Made by a program: the position numbers and the translations under genes
Notes under the pieces: model-generated
Databases searched by the model: none
What the model saw: only the letters and a program-made list of their open reading frames with translations
What the model was told of the DNA's origin: nothing
Shown: positions 49,961 through 62,650 of the stretch, in pieces
Layout of the letters: each line of letters starts with the position of its first letter
Position numbering within the stretch: the stretch's first letter is position 1
Assembly (NCBI RefSeq): GCF_964355755.1
Contig: NC_092670.1
Span: forward strand, 4,429,001-4,493,000
DNA length: 64,000 nt
Direction of reading: 5' to 3'
Origin: Antedon mediterranea
Taxonomy: Eukaryota > Echinodermata > Crinoidea > Comatulida > Antedonidae

Positions 49961-50354
49961 CGGTATTTAAGTACACATTCGTGCCGTAAATTACATTCAC
50001 GCTGACGACCACGCCAATTCTTTATGTTTTCCCCCACAAACTGCACCGTCTTCCCGCTCCATGAAACAGAACAGGTGTATCTTTACTCAGTTATTAATTT
50101 TTGTGCGGTGCTTATTCGTTGCAATTTATAATTTATCTATCTAATGTTTTGTATTTATATAAATTACGTATACAGTTTGCGATACACCACGTATATTTAC
50201 GTCTCGTTCAATATACAAAGTGAAATTTGGTGGGACTGGTGTGAAAGCTAAAACAATAACAAGATTCAGACTTTATTCTCACTCATACCTGAGGACGATC
50301 AAAGTATATTGATCGAAACGTTAGAGAAACTCAACAGTTCTTCTCGGAACTAAT

Positions 50355-50497
50355 GCTCTGTCTACACTATCAAACTAGTTTTGCCCAAATATAGTAGTGA
50401 TATGCTTAAATATGGTAGTGATATGACATCATCATGTCCATATATGGGCACGTCAAATTGTTTTGTCACATAAAGTTTGATAGTGTAGACAAGGCTT
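50355..50497. mobile_element. MITE family B, copy 5
   Basis: The ends are GCTCTGTCTACACTATCAAA and TTTGATAGTGTAGACAAGGCTT. The centre has two GGTAGTGATATG-like blocks and CATCATGTCCATATATGGGC. Confidence 0.8.
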
Positions 50498-52727
50498 AAA
50501 CATAAGCGGTGTACTGCAAACTTTATATCAACATATTGATTTCGCCATGCAAACCTTCAAATAATATTTGCTTTAATGTAAAAAGGGTAATTTTATCGTA
50601 ACATTTTGTAGTCTAAGTTTATGAAACATCTACATTGTTGCTTGCTTGTGTATTATGTACAGAATTAAATGGTTTAATATTATATTTTCAATAAATATCA
50701 ATACATTTTCTATGATGTTTTATGTACGAGTTGGACGCCGATAAGCCTCTGGGCTCAATTATTATATATTATAAAATTAGCGGAGATAATTAATTTAAAT
50801 TAATCTTCAGTGTAAATAGTAAAACTTTTAAAAATAAAAGTAATGGAGGTCTTAGTAAATTATAAATTAAGTTTTGTATCTGTGTCTACATTTAATCATA
50901 CGTCCATGATTTAATATCTCATTTGTTGATTTTCATGGTATTATTAATAAAGTGCATTCTAACTAAACTATTTGTGTAAATATGTCTGATGTGTAGTTTC
51001 AGTGTTGTGAAAGTTTGTGAAATCCAACATCTAATTTAAGCAGTTTGTCAAAAACAACCGAGAATAATTATCTTAAAGTTAGACCACGTACGATAAATCG
51101 GAAATGTTTTTGTTGATGAAACTTTTTTTTCCTTGAAATCGTAAAAACTGCAATTCAGCAGCTCTTCCGTCACAATAAAATGAACATGCTTTGATTGAGT
51201 AAACTAAACTGTAATTATTGAGCATTAGTAACATACTGTTTAATTCATCAGTATTTATACTTAAGTGCAAATAATTAACTTGACATTTGTTTATATTGAG
51301 TTTAGTATAGTATTTTTTAACAAAGCCTATCTATACCGTGTTTATGAGAAAAATAACGGGAAGACTTCACAACGTTGTTCCTTCTTGATCTATATGAAAA
51401 CGTATTCAATTCTCAAAAGGCAAAAGTTCAAATCTTATTTAATGACCTTTGACATACACGATTGCCATTTGTTGTTGGAAAGTTTTCTACGCTCCGACAA
51501 ATATTAGAAAGGACTCTGCAGATGACTTTCTTTTCATCAAGCTATAAGTACTCAGTACTCATCTGAAAATAGCTACCTCCAATTAGTGACCACAATCCTG
51601 ATACTCAATAGGGGACTGACAAAGTTACTTTCGCAGTATCACCTACTATATTTCTTTTGATTGTTGTTTTATTATAAAAGTTATTTGTTAAAATAAATGA
51701 AATTATTGCGGGAATTATTGTTCATTTATACATACTATTTTTAGAAACTTTTAATTCATATAAAATCAAATATTCTATTAGAACCCCTCCTTTGGGACAC
51801 CCTTATTCGGAACAACCCTATTTAGTGACACTTTCCTATGAAACAAACAAATTGTAACATACAGTATGACCAAGACTTACCCCTATTTAAGAGACACTGT
51901 TGAATCATGCAGGTGTCCCAATAATAACTGGTGTTCCACTGTATATTTAGTTCATTGAAATATCAGCTACACATCTTTTAATTTTATCTGATGTTTAATT
52001 TATTCGACATATCATACTATATATTATAACAAGCATATATGGTATATCTGCATATAATTGGAATATCTATTTTCACTGGAATAATTGATAAAATATTTAT
52101 TACTCAATATTTTCACATGCACCATGGCATACTACTACTTTATAGTAGAACATATTTTATAGAAGAACATATTTTCTTAAATGTCGAAATTATTGTATAT
52201 CATTTTATATAATCAAATGTATATCTATATTGTTCATCAATATAATCAATAATATACCGTATATCACAGCCATAAATGATGTAACAGCAACAGCACAAAT
52301 CTATAGAATTGCAATTTCAGATTTATAATTTTAGATACACGTTTATTTTGTGTAGAGTCTACTGTCCTAATGTGTCTGAAGCAGACAAATTTCAAAGAAA
52401 ACTACTAAGCCAATTGGGTATTAAACATGCTGCTGGTTGAAGACAAATGAGATTTATTTTTTATTTATTGGGTAATTCGAAATTCTAGATTACAATTTTA
52501 GTAGCTATTTGTGTTTTGTTTTATCAAATATTATTATTTTTATTATTATCCATATTTAATAAAGCAACTAGATTAATTGTTCCTGTTCAATTATTAAAAA
52601 TGTACACTTGCAGTTATTTCTTTAATTAAGTTTGATACTTTTCTGATAACCTTTAATAATAGTGGAAAATGAGAAAAATGAGGAGCAAATTATTACTCAT
52701 TTGAAAGACAATCGTCACAATCCTTTT

Positions 52728-52775
52728 CTATTTACCTTCAAGTCTTGACAAAAGAATTTCATTTTTTCGACACTC
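52728..52775 (-). CDS. CCDC93: CCDC93 terminal exon
   Basis: Sixteen codons, [15 protein letters not shown] and TAG, after an acceptor TTTATATTCCAG. It joins the previous exon after a complete codon (DFKE|ECRK). Confidence 0.9.
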   Translation of the reverse strand, partial: ECRKNEILLSRLEGK

Positions 52776-55700
52776 CTGGAATATAAAAATAGAGTTAAGT
52801 AATAGCATGTTAAGATTCAGATTTTGAGGTGGGGAGAAATGGGGAGGGTGAGGAAGATGGAAAGGGTGGGGAGATGTGAAGGGATTGGAAATAAGATGGA
52901 GGAATGAGATGAGAGGAAGGGTAGGATCGATTGGGAGGGAGAAAATGGGGAATATGGGGAGGGACGGAATATGGAAGAATGAGATGGGGATGGAGGAGAA
53001 TATGGGAAGTGTGGTGAAAATGCGGAGGGAGGGGAAGATAGGGAGATTGAGAAAATGGGGAGGGAGAATGGTGAAGATGGGAAGGGAGGCTGGGAAAATG
53101 GGGAGGGAGGGGAGTTGAGGAGGGAAGTTGGGGATGAAGTATGGACCCTTGAATCCAATATTTTCCATAAACCCTGGATATGGTTACTATGGAGAGATAT
53201 AAAATGTGGGGCGGAAGCATATTATTAGAAAATGTTTCATCTATGATAATATGTATATAATGTATGCGTCCGTGCATATTTGTACTACTGTACATCTCAC
53301 TTTGATATAGATTATTTCACCAACATACAAAGCTAGCAAAATAAAACGAAACACTATTGATTGTATTTTAGAATATGCTAATCACAGACCTGTATGTCTT
53401 ATCCAGACACACGTATGCCAAGTATAAGCGTCTTTAATACATACCTCCTTAAAATCTTTAATGGTTTTAAAGTAAAGTCGTTGTTTTTCTATCAGATCCA
53501 AATAGCTCTTATTGAGTTTATCACGACGGCCTTTTTCATCTTGTCTCCTTTTCTCCACTTTGTTCTTATTGGTCTTTATTCCCTCCACTATTCCTTCAAA
53601 TTGTTTTAGAAATTGGTCCTTCCCAGCATTTGATGACATAGCACTGTGAAACATTGAAAAATTTAATTATTAATCTACCGTGTTAATTTAGAGTGTGTCA
53701 AATAGTTGACTAGTAATAAATTCAAAACAACTTAAAAAAAGTTGTTTTGAAATTAAAAAGAATTACCAAAAGAAAACCCATTCTGGATAATTAAAAATAC
53801 AGAATAGGGAACTTTCTGTTGGCAAAAGGGCAATACAAAATGCAGACACATATATTTAAATAAAAAAACATAAAAATTGCAAAACGCTAAAGAACTTGGT
53901 AAACTATACAAAAATAGTAGGGGTTAGGCGGTGTACTGATGACAACTACATGCTTCTCCTCTAAGGGTCACAGTATGTCAGTGCTGCAGATTCTAAAACT
54001 CCTTTGTCTGTTTACGACAGTGGCTGTGTGTGAACGACCTACAGTTTTTAGTCCAAATTTATCTGAGAAGACCCCTATAATACCATTACCATTTATTTTT
54101 TGTTTTATGTCTTTAACCAGTTTACCAGGGTAACTCACTACTCGTCTAGAATGATGAATTGGGGTCTTTAAAGTGCATACGTGTAAACTGTGTAAACTGC
54201 ACCAACAGTTTATAGTCCTTATCTGAGAAGACTGAACTAGGAATGAGTAGGCCGATATTGTTGGTTCTTTAGGTTCGGTAAATGGAGCCCCTTCCTTAAC
54301 CACTCGGTCATGAAGCAAGTGAGCTTTGAAGCCTTGCCATAAGGCTATAGTTTACAGTTCCACTGTCTTATCTGCTCTTCCAATCACTCACAATATCAAA
54401 TATTGAAACAAATTGAAGACGAGTTCTTACACTTTAAAATTATCATGTATGGAGTTCAACAGCTCAACTTCCTTTTGTAGATAAAGCTTTGTATCATCCA
54501 ATGTATTATATAGCGTATAAAACTGTTTTGTTTCCTTGTGAGTTGATGCAACTAAAAAAGTAGAAAAGTTTTAAAGTTTACAGTACTTTACAAAACACAA
54601 GTCAACAATTAATGCGTAAAAACAAGTTATCATAAAAATACAGGCAATCTAATAAACTTTCAAAACCCTGAGAGGATAATAATAACACAATTTGATTTTC
54701 TGACAGCTAAGAACCAGAATAAGCATAAGTCTTGATTTTAAAGAAATGGTGCTGTACAGTATGGAAATGTATGTATCACTTCAATTCCAATGTTCTTTTC
54801 ATTTAAATATTATGAGTGTTAAATTTATTGATTAGCCCACCCTTTTATTACTTATAGAAAATCCTGTAGAACTACTTTTATAAAAACTTTTTTCATAACA
54901 TTCATGAACTTTTACAATTGCCATACTAACTAGAAAACAAAGTTGGGTTGAAAGTATAGGGTTAGCACTTGTAACGACCAAAGCGCAGTGGGCGTGAATA
55001 CAATTAGCAGTTTTGAAAGTAATACAAGAAAGTATAGTTACAGCATTCAAATTACCATATTTCCATTCCAATGGCGACAGTGTAATGCATTTAATAACTT
55101 TACATAATTGTCTGTGCTAACACTGAATTAACTATTAGAATTGTAAATTGTCAGAAATCACATTTTTTTTGGTTTTCTAAGTTATTATACTGTTACCATT
55201 AGAAATGAAAATGTAAATTTCATACATTGCACTCCATTGCTTTAATACATTGCACTCCATTGCTTTAATACATTGCACTCCATTGCTTTAATACATTGCA
55301 CTCCATTGCTTTAATACATTGCACTCCATTGCTTTAATACATTGCACTCCATTGCTTTAATACATTGCACTCTATTGCTTTAATACATTGCACTCTATTG
55401 CTTTAATACATTGCACTCTATTGCTTTAATACATTGCACTCCATTGCTTTAATACATTGCACTCCATTGCTTTAATACATTGCACTCCATTGCTTTAATA
55501 CATTGCACTCCATTGCTTTAATACATTGCACTCTATTGCTTTAATACATTGCACTCCATTGCTTTAATACATTGCACTCTATTGCTTTAATACATTGCAC
55601 TCCATTGCTTTAATACATTGCACTCTATTGCTTTAATACATTGCACTCCATTGCTTTCATACATTGCACTCTATTGCTTTAATACATTGCACTCCATTGC

Positions 55701-58700
55701 TTTAATACATTGCACTCTATTGCTTTAATACATTGCACTCCATTGCTTTAATACATTGCACTCCATTGCTTTAATACATTGCACTCCATTGCTTTAATAC
55801 ATTGCACTCCATTGCTTTAATACATTGCACTCTATTGCTTTAATACATTGCACTCCATTGCTTTAATACATTGCACTCCATTGCTTTAATACATTGCACT
55901 CCATTGCTTTAATACATTGCACTCCATTGCTTTAATACATTGCACTCCATTGCTTTAATACATTGCACTCCATTGCTTTAATACATTGCACTCCATTGCT
56001 TTAATACATTGCACTCCATTGCTTTAATACATTGCACTCTATTGCTTTAATACATTGCACTCCATTGCTTTAATACATTGCACTCCATTGCTTTAATACA
56101 TTGCACTCTATTGCTTTAATACATTGCACTCCATTGCTTTAATACATTGCACTCCATTGCTTTAATACATTGCACTCTATTGCTTTAATACATTGCACTC
56201 CATTGCTTTAATACATTGCACTCCATTGCTTTAATACATTGCACTCTATTGCTTTAATACATTGCACTCCATTGCTTTAATACATTGCACTCCATTGCTT
56301 TAATACATTGCACTCTATTGCTTTAATACATTGCACTCCATTGCTTTAATACATTGCACTCCATTGCTTTAATACATTGCACTCTATTGCTTTAATACAT
56401 TGCACTCCATTGCTTTAATACATTGCACTCCATTGCTTTAATCAACTATATTTTTCTGAAGGCTATTAGATGGTTAACTCAAATAGAATCAAATTCAAAT
56501 AACAAATATTGCTAAGCCCTGAAACAAACCAGAGTACTTAGGCCTAGTAAGTCTGAGTTGCATTACCATTTACTCTATATATATATATATATCTATTTTA
56601 TATGCACAAAATGTAATTCATTCATTATTATCTTTCTCAAAATATATTAATCTACAATATTCTGTACTGTATTTCCTAAAAAAATATGCTTTTCTGTAAA
56701 AATAACTGTATTACATTAATGCCAATACAATGTTACTAATAATAATCATGAATCGGCGGCTATATTGTAGATTTCATCTTCCTAATGTCTCATTTCCACT
56801 GTCGCCTACTTTCCACTCTAGCCTTCGGCTAAATGTTATCTCTTTGCCATTAACACATTCAAAGAATAGCTGATTGCTATTTCCTCATAAATGAACCTCT
56901 AAAAATAACATTAATAGTTATAATAACATTTTATTTACTATATTAAAGCAGCCATTCAAATCTATTTAGAAAATGATAACAAACTGTGAATGCATTTAGT
57001 ACTTAGTGAACTTAATTGAATTAGTTTGAACTCAACTTAATTTGTCAGTGCTGAAAACTTACTTTGCTTGTAAAGTTCAATGAACCTGCGCTGATATTGG
57101 GTTAGTTCTGCTCTAGACGGTACTTCATCTATCTTTCGTTGTAGATTAGCAATTTCTCGGTTTTTACGAGCCTGTCAAAAGAAGACAAATACAAATTAAA
57201 CGATGATACCTCAGAAATATTAAAAGGAAACAACATTAAATCTAATTTACATTTTAATCATATCATTTAAATTCATAAAGAGTATAGTGTGTAATTTATT
57301 AATTCTTTATTTCAAATAATTCAATTCAATTCAAAGGAACATTTATTTTCTTCAAAATAAAACAGTCTACAAAATGGTGTAAATGGTATCCATAGAAAAA
57401 AAAATACTAAAAACAATACAATAAAAAATTTTTTATTTAAGATATCAGAATAATAATAAATCAATCTATTATTTTATTTATTTATTTCAACAATCAAATC
57501 AAATCAAATCAAATCAAATCTTTATTCGTTCCATATGGAAAAATTGTTTTCCTCGACAGAAAAATATGGTAAAACATTCATAATTACATCATACATAGAA
57601 CAAATTTACAATTTAAAAACATTAATTAAAACATCCATCAACAGTAAAACTTTAAAATATATATTGCATGTGCGCTATTATGATCTAACAATCTTTGAGT
57701 TAAAAATATGAGTTGAATTTGGTACAAAAGACAGTCGGTTTCTTGACGTATCAGCTCTAGGAGCCCGTAACCGGCCTGACTTGTTCTTAAAAAATCTCAT
57801 ATGTTATGGATGTTTCTTATCTTCAAAAATTTTACTTAATTTACTTAGGACCTGTTTTTCATAAAGATATTTTAAATCATTAACCGTACAACCAATTATA
57901 TTTGATGCTATCTTAGTAATTCTAATGAGACCTTTCTTCTTATACTATACAATATTTACGAGGGTGGTCCATCCAGTCGAAGCTGATCATTAGGGACCCG
58001 AACAAAAATACATCATGACAAGACATAAACATGTAACAATAAAAATTACCTCACGATAAATATAATTTATAAAGAAATTAAATAAATTAAATGAAATTGG
58101 CCCTCTCAGAAGATAATATAAGATAAATCTTTATTGTCATGACAACAAGGCGAACATGAAATTTGTTTTCCTTGATGCTTAATTACACACAATATACAGA
58201 AAGTATAACAGTAATAAAAATCAATACAATATAAAGACTTAAATAGAAAACTTACAGGGTTACAAGAGGGATAAAATACATAACTACCTTTTAGATAAAT
58301 CATGAATGATTCCACCGAACTTACAAGTTAAAATAACTATAGTGAGGAATTTAATGAATAGGCAAACTGCCTTAAAATGTGACATGTTTCAACAAACTAT
58401 TCTCATCATCAGAACAGAAAACAACGCCTAGAGTACTTATATACCAATAGGACAGGTTGTATGTAAATAAGTATTTATTTAGCATGATAAAACAACAAGA
58501 TACGTAGGCAACAAACAATCATATGGCAATGTAACTATCTTTGAAATGGAGAAATGTATTTAGAAATGATTTCCAATATTTGGACTCTTAAAACTATTAA
58601 ATAATATTTTGTTAATTGTTCTAGTTAACATATAACTGTTGGCTTTGATTTTTTTTAATAAGTTATGTACAGACTTTCTCCAATATTAATGTGAATATAT

Positions 58701-61700
58701 AGAGCAGCAAAATACCTATCATTATACTGTAATCAAATTCTAATCCGAGTTTTCAATTTTCAGTTTGTGTAAATAATATGTTTTTCAGTAGGAAATGCTA
58801 GCTCAATTCAGCTTTTAGAGAATGTAAAGAAGTTACTGGAACTAAAGATTGTAATTTTTAAAAAAATGGACTAAAAAAAGACCACTAAAAATACTTTTAA
58901 ATACACTTTATACTGCTTTTTTTTAAACTACTATTTAAAAAAAAATTGAACTATGCTAATTAAATTCTTTTTTTATTTATTTCATTGCCTTTATGGTTTT
59001 CCTTTTCTGTTTCAGTTTTTTGATAGCTAAAATTTCAATCTTGAATTTGTATGTAGATTAGAATCTAACCCAAAAAGTAGATATTCAGAATGTAGGATTA
59101 TAGCTAAAAATTAATTTTCTAAAGCTCTGTCTATACTATCAAACTAGTTTGACAAATAACGTGTGACGTACCCAAAAATAGTAGTGATATGACACATCAT
59201 GTCCATATATCGGCACATCACAGTTTTTTTGTCACATAAAGTTTGACAGTGTAGACAGAGCTTAATAGTTAAAAATCAATTCATTTATGATAGAAGAACA
59301 TGAATTATTCTCAAACTAATTGCTTTTTGCTTTAAGTTGATTCCATCTACAATTTCTATTAGTAGAGTACTGTCACATTTTCTCTAGAATTAAATCAAAT
59401 ATCTACATTTGGAAGTAATTCATCTTTTGGCTGGAAGCATTGAAAAGCTAGGAAGTTATCTTTATTAATTATTTTGACTCATCAATCAATTCTGTGCCAA
59501 TGGGCAATAGTTAAAGTACAGTGCATGGTTGATTTAATAAGGATACCAAAAAAGTGTAGAAGTTGGCAAAGAAGAGCAAACTTTAGATGTCCAAAACCAC
59601 TTCTAACACTAAACATGGATGTATTGGAGACATATTAAAGGCGGATACTGTCATTCCCAAAGAAGACCTTGCTATAGCAAAAAAACAATTTAAAAAAAAA
59701 AAAAAAAACAATAATCTTTATTGATTGATGACTCAGTGACTCAGTAATTGTTGTGTTCCTTTTAAGTTTAATCTGTACATAATTAGTTGATTTATTTTGA
59801 TTTATTTTTATTACTTTTGATTTTGTTTTTGTAAATTTCTTATCGTTGTTTTTAAAGTTTTGTTTTTCTTAGACGCACCGTTTGACATGTGTGCCACCAA
59901 TATAAAGGTGTTGTTTTCCAATAAAGATTATTATTAATGGAAGACAGAAATTTATGAAAAACTATATTCGTATAAAGCAAGTTTTTCACTAGGCAAATTT
60001 ATTTGTGTGAATTGAAAATTTTGAGTAATGCGTATCAATATTTCATCTAAATCTTTGTGAAGCTAAAAATGCGCGCAACCAATCAGAACTCAAGAAAGTT
60101 TGTTTCACGTGGATATATTCGCTAAACAGGCTTAAGTTCTGGCTTGGGTACGTCTCGGACTATAATGTTATAGAAGTTGAAAGCTTTCATTTGATATTAA
60201 GGAAAAGGTGTGGCAAATGTTTGATACGGTTCATTTATTGTTTTGAATGAGAAAATCCAATCATTCAGCCAATAAACTATACATGATTATCTTGCAAACA
60301 TTTTATTTCCCGCATTGGATTAAATTTCCATGGTTCGTTAAAAACAAAAGTACATTTTGTTACAGTAATGTACAGTACTATACCATTTTGTATGGCTCCT
60401 GGTTGAGTTATTAGTTGTAGTTTCTATGGAGTAGAAGAAATTCTGATTATTCTTACCAATGTACATAATTTTGCATTTAGATTATATTATATTTGGATAA
60501 CCACTTGCTGCTCAATTGTTCCAATTTACTTCAATCATCCTGTAAAATTTCTCTATGCTAATAGGAAATTATGCAAAAAGTTTGCCATCAGATTGAATGT
60601 TTTCAAGTAATTGATATACACAAGGAATAAAATAGAACCAAGCACAGTTCCTTGCGACACTGCGTTCACCACAGGTTACCATTTTGAAGTAGAACACTTT
60701 AATCGACACACATTTGACATCTACTCTAAGCTTGCTTGGAAAGACAGAAATTTGAACTTAGTATCTTCTAAGTTAAGAAGCCGAGGCTTCATATAACTTA
60801 TAGGTCTTAGATTTTGATCATGAATTTCAAAAAGCAGATTTCATACAAATATCACCTATGCAAATAAAAATCGAAGCAGCAGCATAGTCAGGGTAGATAG
60901 AAGAGAAGAACAGTAACAAAGGATAACAAGATATGGCTGAATCAACATATTCTAACCTTTTAATAATACTTTGAATTGAAAAACTAACTGATCTACATGT
61001 CTATCAACTGGGGCTTTTTATTGGTGTTGAGAAGGGAAATAAATTCTTTTACACTACAGCACTTATCGAAGGTCACTCATTAAATCATAAAGGAATTAGT
61101 TAAACTACGGTCATCTTTAAACTTAACGGGAAGTGTGCACAGTATATTTTTTACAATGGGAAGTACTATAATAAATATTACAGATCCCTAAGGCCATGTT
61201 CACACTGCTGGAATTACAGCGTTTTAGCATATGACATTGACTCGTATTTGTTTCAGTTGTAAGTGTCAATGACACTTCTATTGTAACAATGCAACTTCTA
61301 TCGTAACAATGAAACCTCTATTGAAACAATGAAACTCCTATTGCAACAATGAAACATCTATTTTAACAATGATACCGTTATTGTAACAATGAAACTTCTA
61401 TTGTAAAAATGAAACCTCTATTGTAACAACGAAAATTCTACTTCAACAATGAAACTTATATTGTAAAAATGAAACTTCTATTGTAACAATGAAACTTTTA
61501 TTGCAACAATGAAACTTCTAATGTAAAAATGAAACCTCTATTGTAACAATGAAACTTCTATTGCAACAATGAAACTTCTATTGTAACAATGAACTTTCGT
61601 TTTTCCTAAGTTTATAATTTGACTATGCTTAATTCATATACATTATCAATTCTAATACACAATTTACATTTAATACCAACATAAACTACTATAAGCCAAC

Positions 61701-62400
61701 TCTAGTCAGGTCAAACAAAACCAAAGAATTGTAAATCAGTGAAAAAAATAAGTACAGTAAACTCATACTTACCAAAAGAAGTCGTATTTTGTGTAGTTTC
61801 TCTTTATCAGCTTGGAATTGTTTTTCAATCAACCTATTCCTTTCTCCTTCTTCTGAGTCAGCCTCATTTTCTCCTCCTTTTAGTTGTTCTATATTTTCTT
61901 TCAGTCTCACCATTTCTTCCTGAAAAGTAAAACTCAATTTAAAAATGTTGATTTACTGAAATACAATAGTTTTTATCTACGTAATAGCAGAGTGTTACTA
62001 TGACAGTCCAGTTTAGCTTGTAGCCAAAATGTTTTGCTATAGAACACTACCTGTATAAATGTAAGTTAATCAACCCATTGGAAAAATTTAAACCACTGGG
62101 GCAAGGCCAAGCTTAGGGAAAAGATACAAAGCGTGTATGCAGGCAAGAAAGGATTGTCCAACATTTAGTTCTACAAAAATACTCAATATTTATTGAAACT
62201 GTATTTGTATTATTTTACAGATTAAACATAGCTTGCAGCCAATTCTAATCTAGGGTTCTAGAGCAACCGTATATTCAATTGAATATTAATAACATAAATA
62301 CAGATATCTACTAATTACCTTACAATGTGCTCTAAATTGCTGTTCTTGTTGTTTAAGACTCTCGTTCATGGCGACTAACGAACGTAATTTATTAAGAACA
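52728..62400 (-). CDS. CCDC93: CCDC93, C-terminal part (six exons; gene continues beyond the window)
   Basis: Six exons on the minus strand join in frame into 234 C-terminal residues of coiled-coil domain-containing protein 93. CCDC93 pairs with CCDC22 and the COMMD proteins in the CCC/Commander complex, which works with Retriever and WASH on endosomes to recycle membrane proteins. Exons, 5' to 3': 62319-62400, 61773-61919, 57063-57171, 54431-54551, 53445-53643 and 52728-52775; every phase matches. Diagnostic runs are [82 protein letters not shown] and [20 protein letters not shown]. The whole segment is predicted coiled coil. Human CCDC93 has about 630 residues, so the N-terminal calponin-homology-like part lies to the right of the window. 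The introns carry three minisatellites and a polypurine tract. Confidence 0.92.
52826..53142 (+). repeat. Polypurine tract in the last CCDC93 intron
   Basis: About 315 bases are almost entirely purine on the plus strand, in units such as GGGGAGGGAGGGGAG and GATGGGAAGGGAGG. The long Pro/Ser-rich frames on the minus strand are by-products. Runs of G may allow quadruplexes and the mirror-like symmetry may allow triplexes. Confidence 0.85.
53445..53643 (-). CDS. CCDC93: CCDC93 exon
   Basis: From acceptor TTTCACAG to donor GAG|GTATGT. Encodes [20 protein letters not shown] through KDFKE, strongly basic and acidic coiled coil. Starts with the third base of a Val codon. Confidence 0.92.
54431..54551 (-). 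CDS. CCDC93: CCDC93 exon
   Basis: From acceptor TTTTTAG to donor AAAGT|GTAAGA. Encodes [19 protein letters not shown] and [18 protein letters not shown]. The donor has two GT choices; only the second keeps the frame. Confidence 0.92.
55223..56441. repeat. 23-bp minisatellite, 53 exact-length copies
   Basis: The unit TACATTGCACTCCATTGCTT plus TAA is repeated 53 times with no insertion or deletion (1219 bp). Almost all variation is one C/T site (CTCCATT or CTCTATT); copy 19 also has TTTCA instead of TTTAA. It lies in the CCDC93 intron between the exons at 54431 and 57063. Confidence 0.95.
57063..57171 (-). CDS. CCDC93: CCDC93 exon
   Basis: From acceptor TTTTGACAG to donor CAAA|GTAAGT. Encodes [20 protein letters not shown] and [16 protein letters not shown], the most diagnostic stretch of the gene. 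Confidence 0.93.
57310..58260 (-). repeat. Cluster of LINE-like 3' tails in a CCDC93 intron
   Basis: Three segments on the minus strand look like 3' ends of CR1/L2-type elements with short repeat tails. One ends near 57320 (AATTC repeats). One runs from about 57960 down to 57493 and ends AATAAAGATTTGATTTGATT. One runs from about 58260 down to 58125 and ends CAATAAAGATTTATC. No RT domain is visible, so these are truncated copies. Assignment rests on the tails. Confidence 0.4.
59124..59263. mobile_element. MITE family B, copy 6
   Basis: The ends are GCTCTGTCTATACTATCAAA and TTTGACAGTGTAGACAGAGC. The centre has AGTAGTGATATGACAC and ATGTCCATATATCGGCACAT. It lies in a CCDC93 intron. Confidence 0.8.
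59870..59937 (+). repeat. Possible LINE 3' tail
   Basis: A short segment ends TTTTCCAATAAAGATTATTA, a polyadenylation-like signal followed by a short A/T repeat, as at the ends of CR1/L2-type elements. The sequence to the left (59700-59870) is A/T-rich with no recognisable coding frame. Confidence 0.3.
61274..61593. repeat. 20-bp minisatellite, 16 copies
   Basis: The unit ACTTCTATTGTAACAATGAA is repeated 16 times without length change. Substitutions are spread over many positions, so the array is older or less homogenised than the 23-bp array. It ends 180 bp from the CCDC93 exon at 61773. Confidence 0.9.
61773..61919 (-). CDS. CCDC93: CCDC93 exon
   Basis: From acceptor TTACTTTTCAG to donor TTTTG|GTAAGT, 49 whole codons. 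Encodes [15 protein letters not shown], an acidic spacer [12 protein letters not shown], and [17 protein letters not shown]. Confidence 0.92.
62319..62400 (-). CDS. CCDC93: CCDC93 exon (first visible)
   Basis: From acceptor TTATCTTTCAG to donor TGTAAG|GTAATT. Encodes [20 protein letters not shown] and QFRAHCK. It begins with the last base of a codon, so an upstream exon must exist; none is visible between 62401 and 64000. Confidence 0.9.
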
Positions 62401-62650
62401 CTGAAAGATAATTGATTAATGTCATTAATGTCATTAATGATTTATCTGTATGAAAACATTTTCAAAATTTAGCCTCTAAGAATATTCTAATTTGTTCAAA
62501 TCTTGGCCAGCAAAGGACTGCACTCATTTTACCAGAAACTAGTTTATACTTTGAAATTATGAAACTTGGCTCATCAACAATATTTTTGTAAAGCTAAAAT
62601 AATATTTGTACAAAATTCCTTCTACAATTTAGGATGGAGTCTTTATTTAA

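Larger units (their letters stand above)
49014..52727. other. Intergenic stretch before the CCDC93 3' end
   Basis: No gene recognised. It contains dispersed repeat H copy 2 (49738-49960), MITE family B copy 5 (50355-50497) and a possible relic of a DNA transposon near 51781-51946 (CTTTGGGACACCC and GTTCCACTGTA ends). The polyadenylation signal for CCDC93 should lie just left of 52728 on the minus strand; TTTATT (AATAAA on that strand) occurs several times between 52450 and 52550. Confidence 0.45.

Noticed and set aside
52728-53295. Pro/Ser-rich frames of 113 to 161 codons on the minus strand
   Set aside because: They are translations of the polypurine tract; only the first 48 bases (52728-52775) are real, as the last CCDC93 exon.
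55223-56441. Possible CRISPR-like array
   Set aside because: The repeats are directly adjacent with no spacers, in an intron of a eukaryotic gene; it is a minisatellite.
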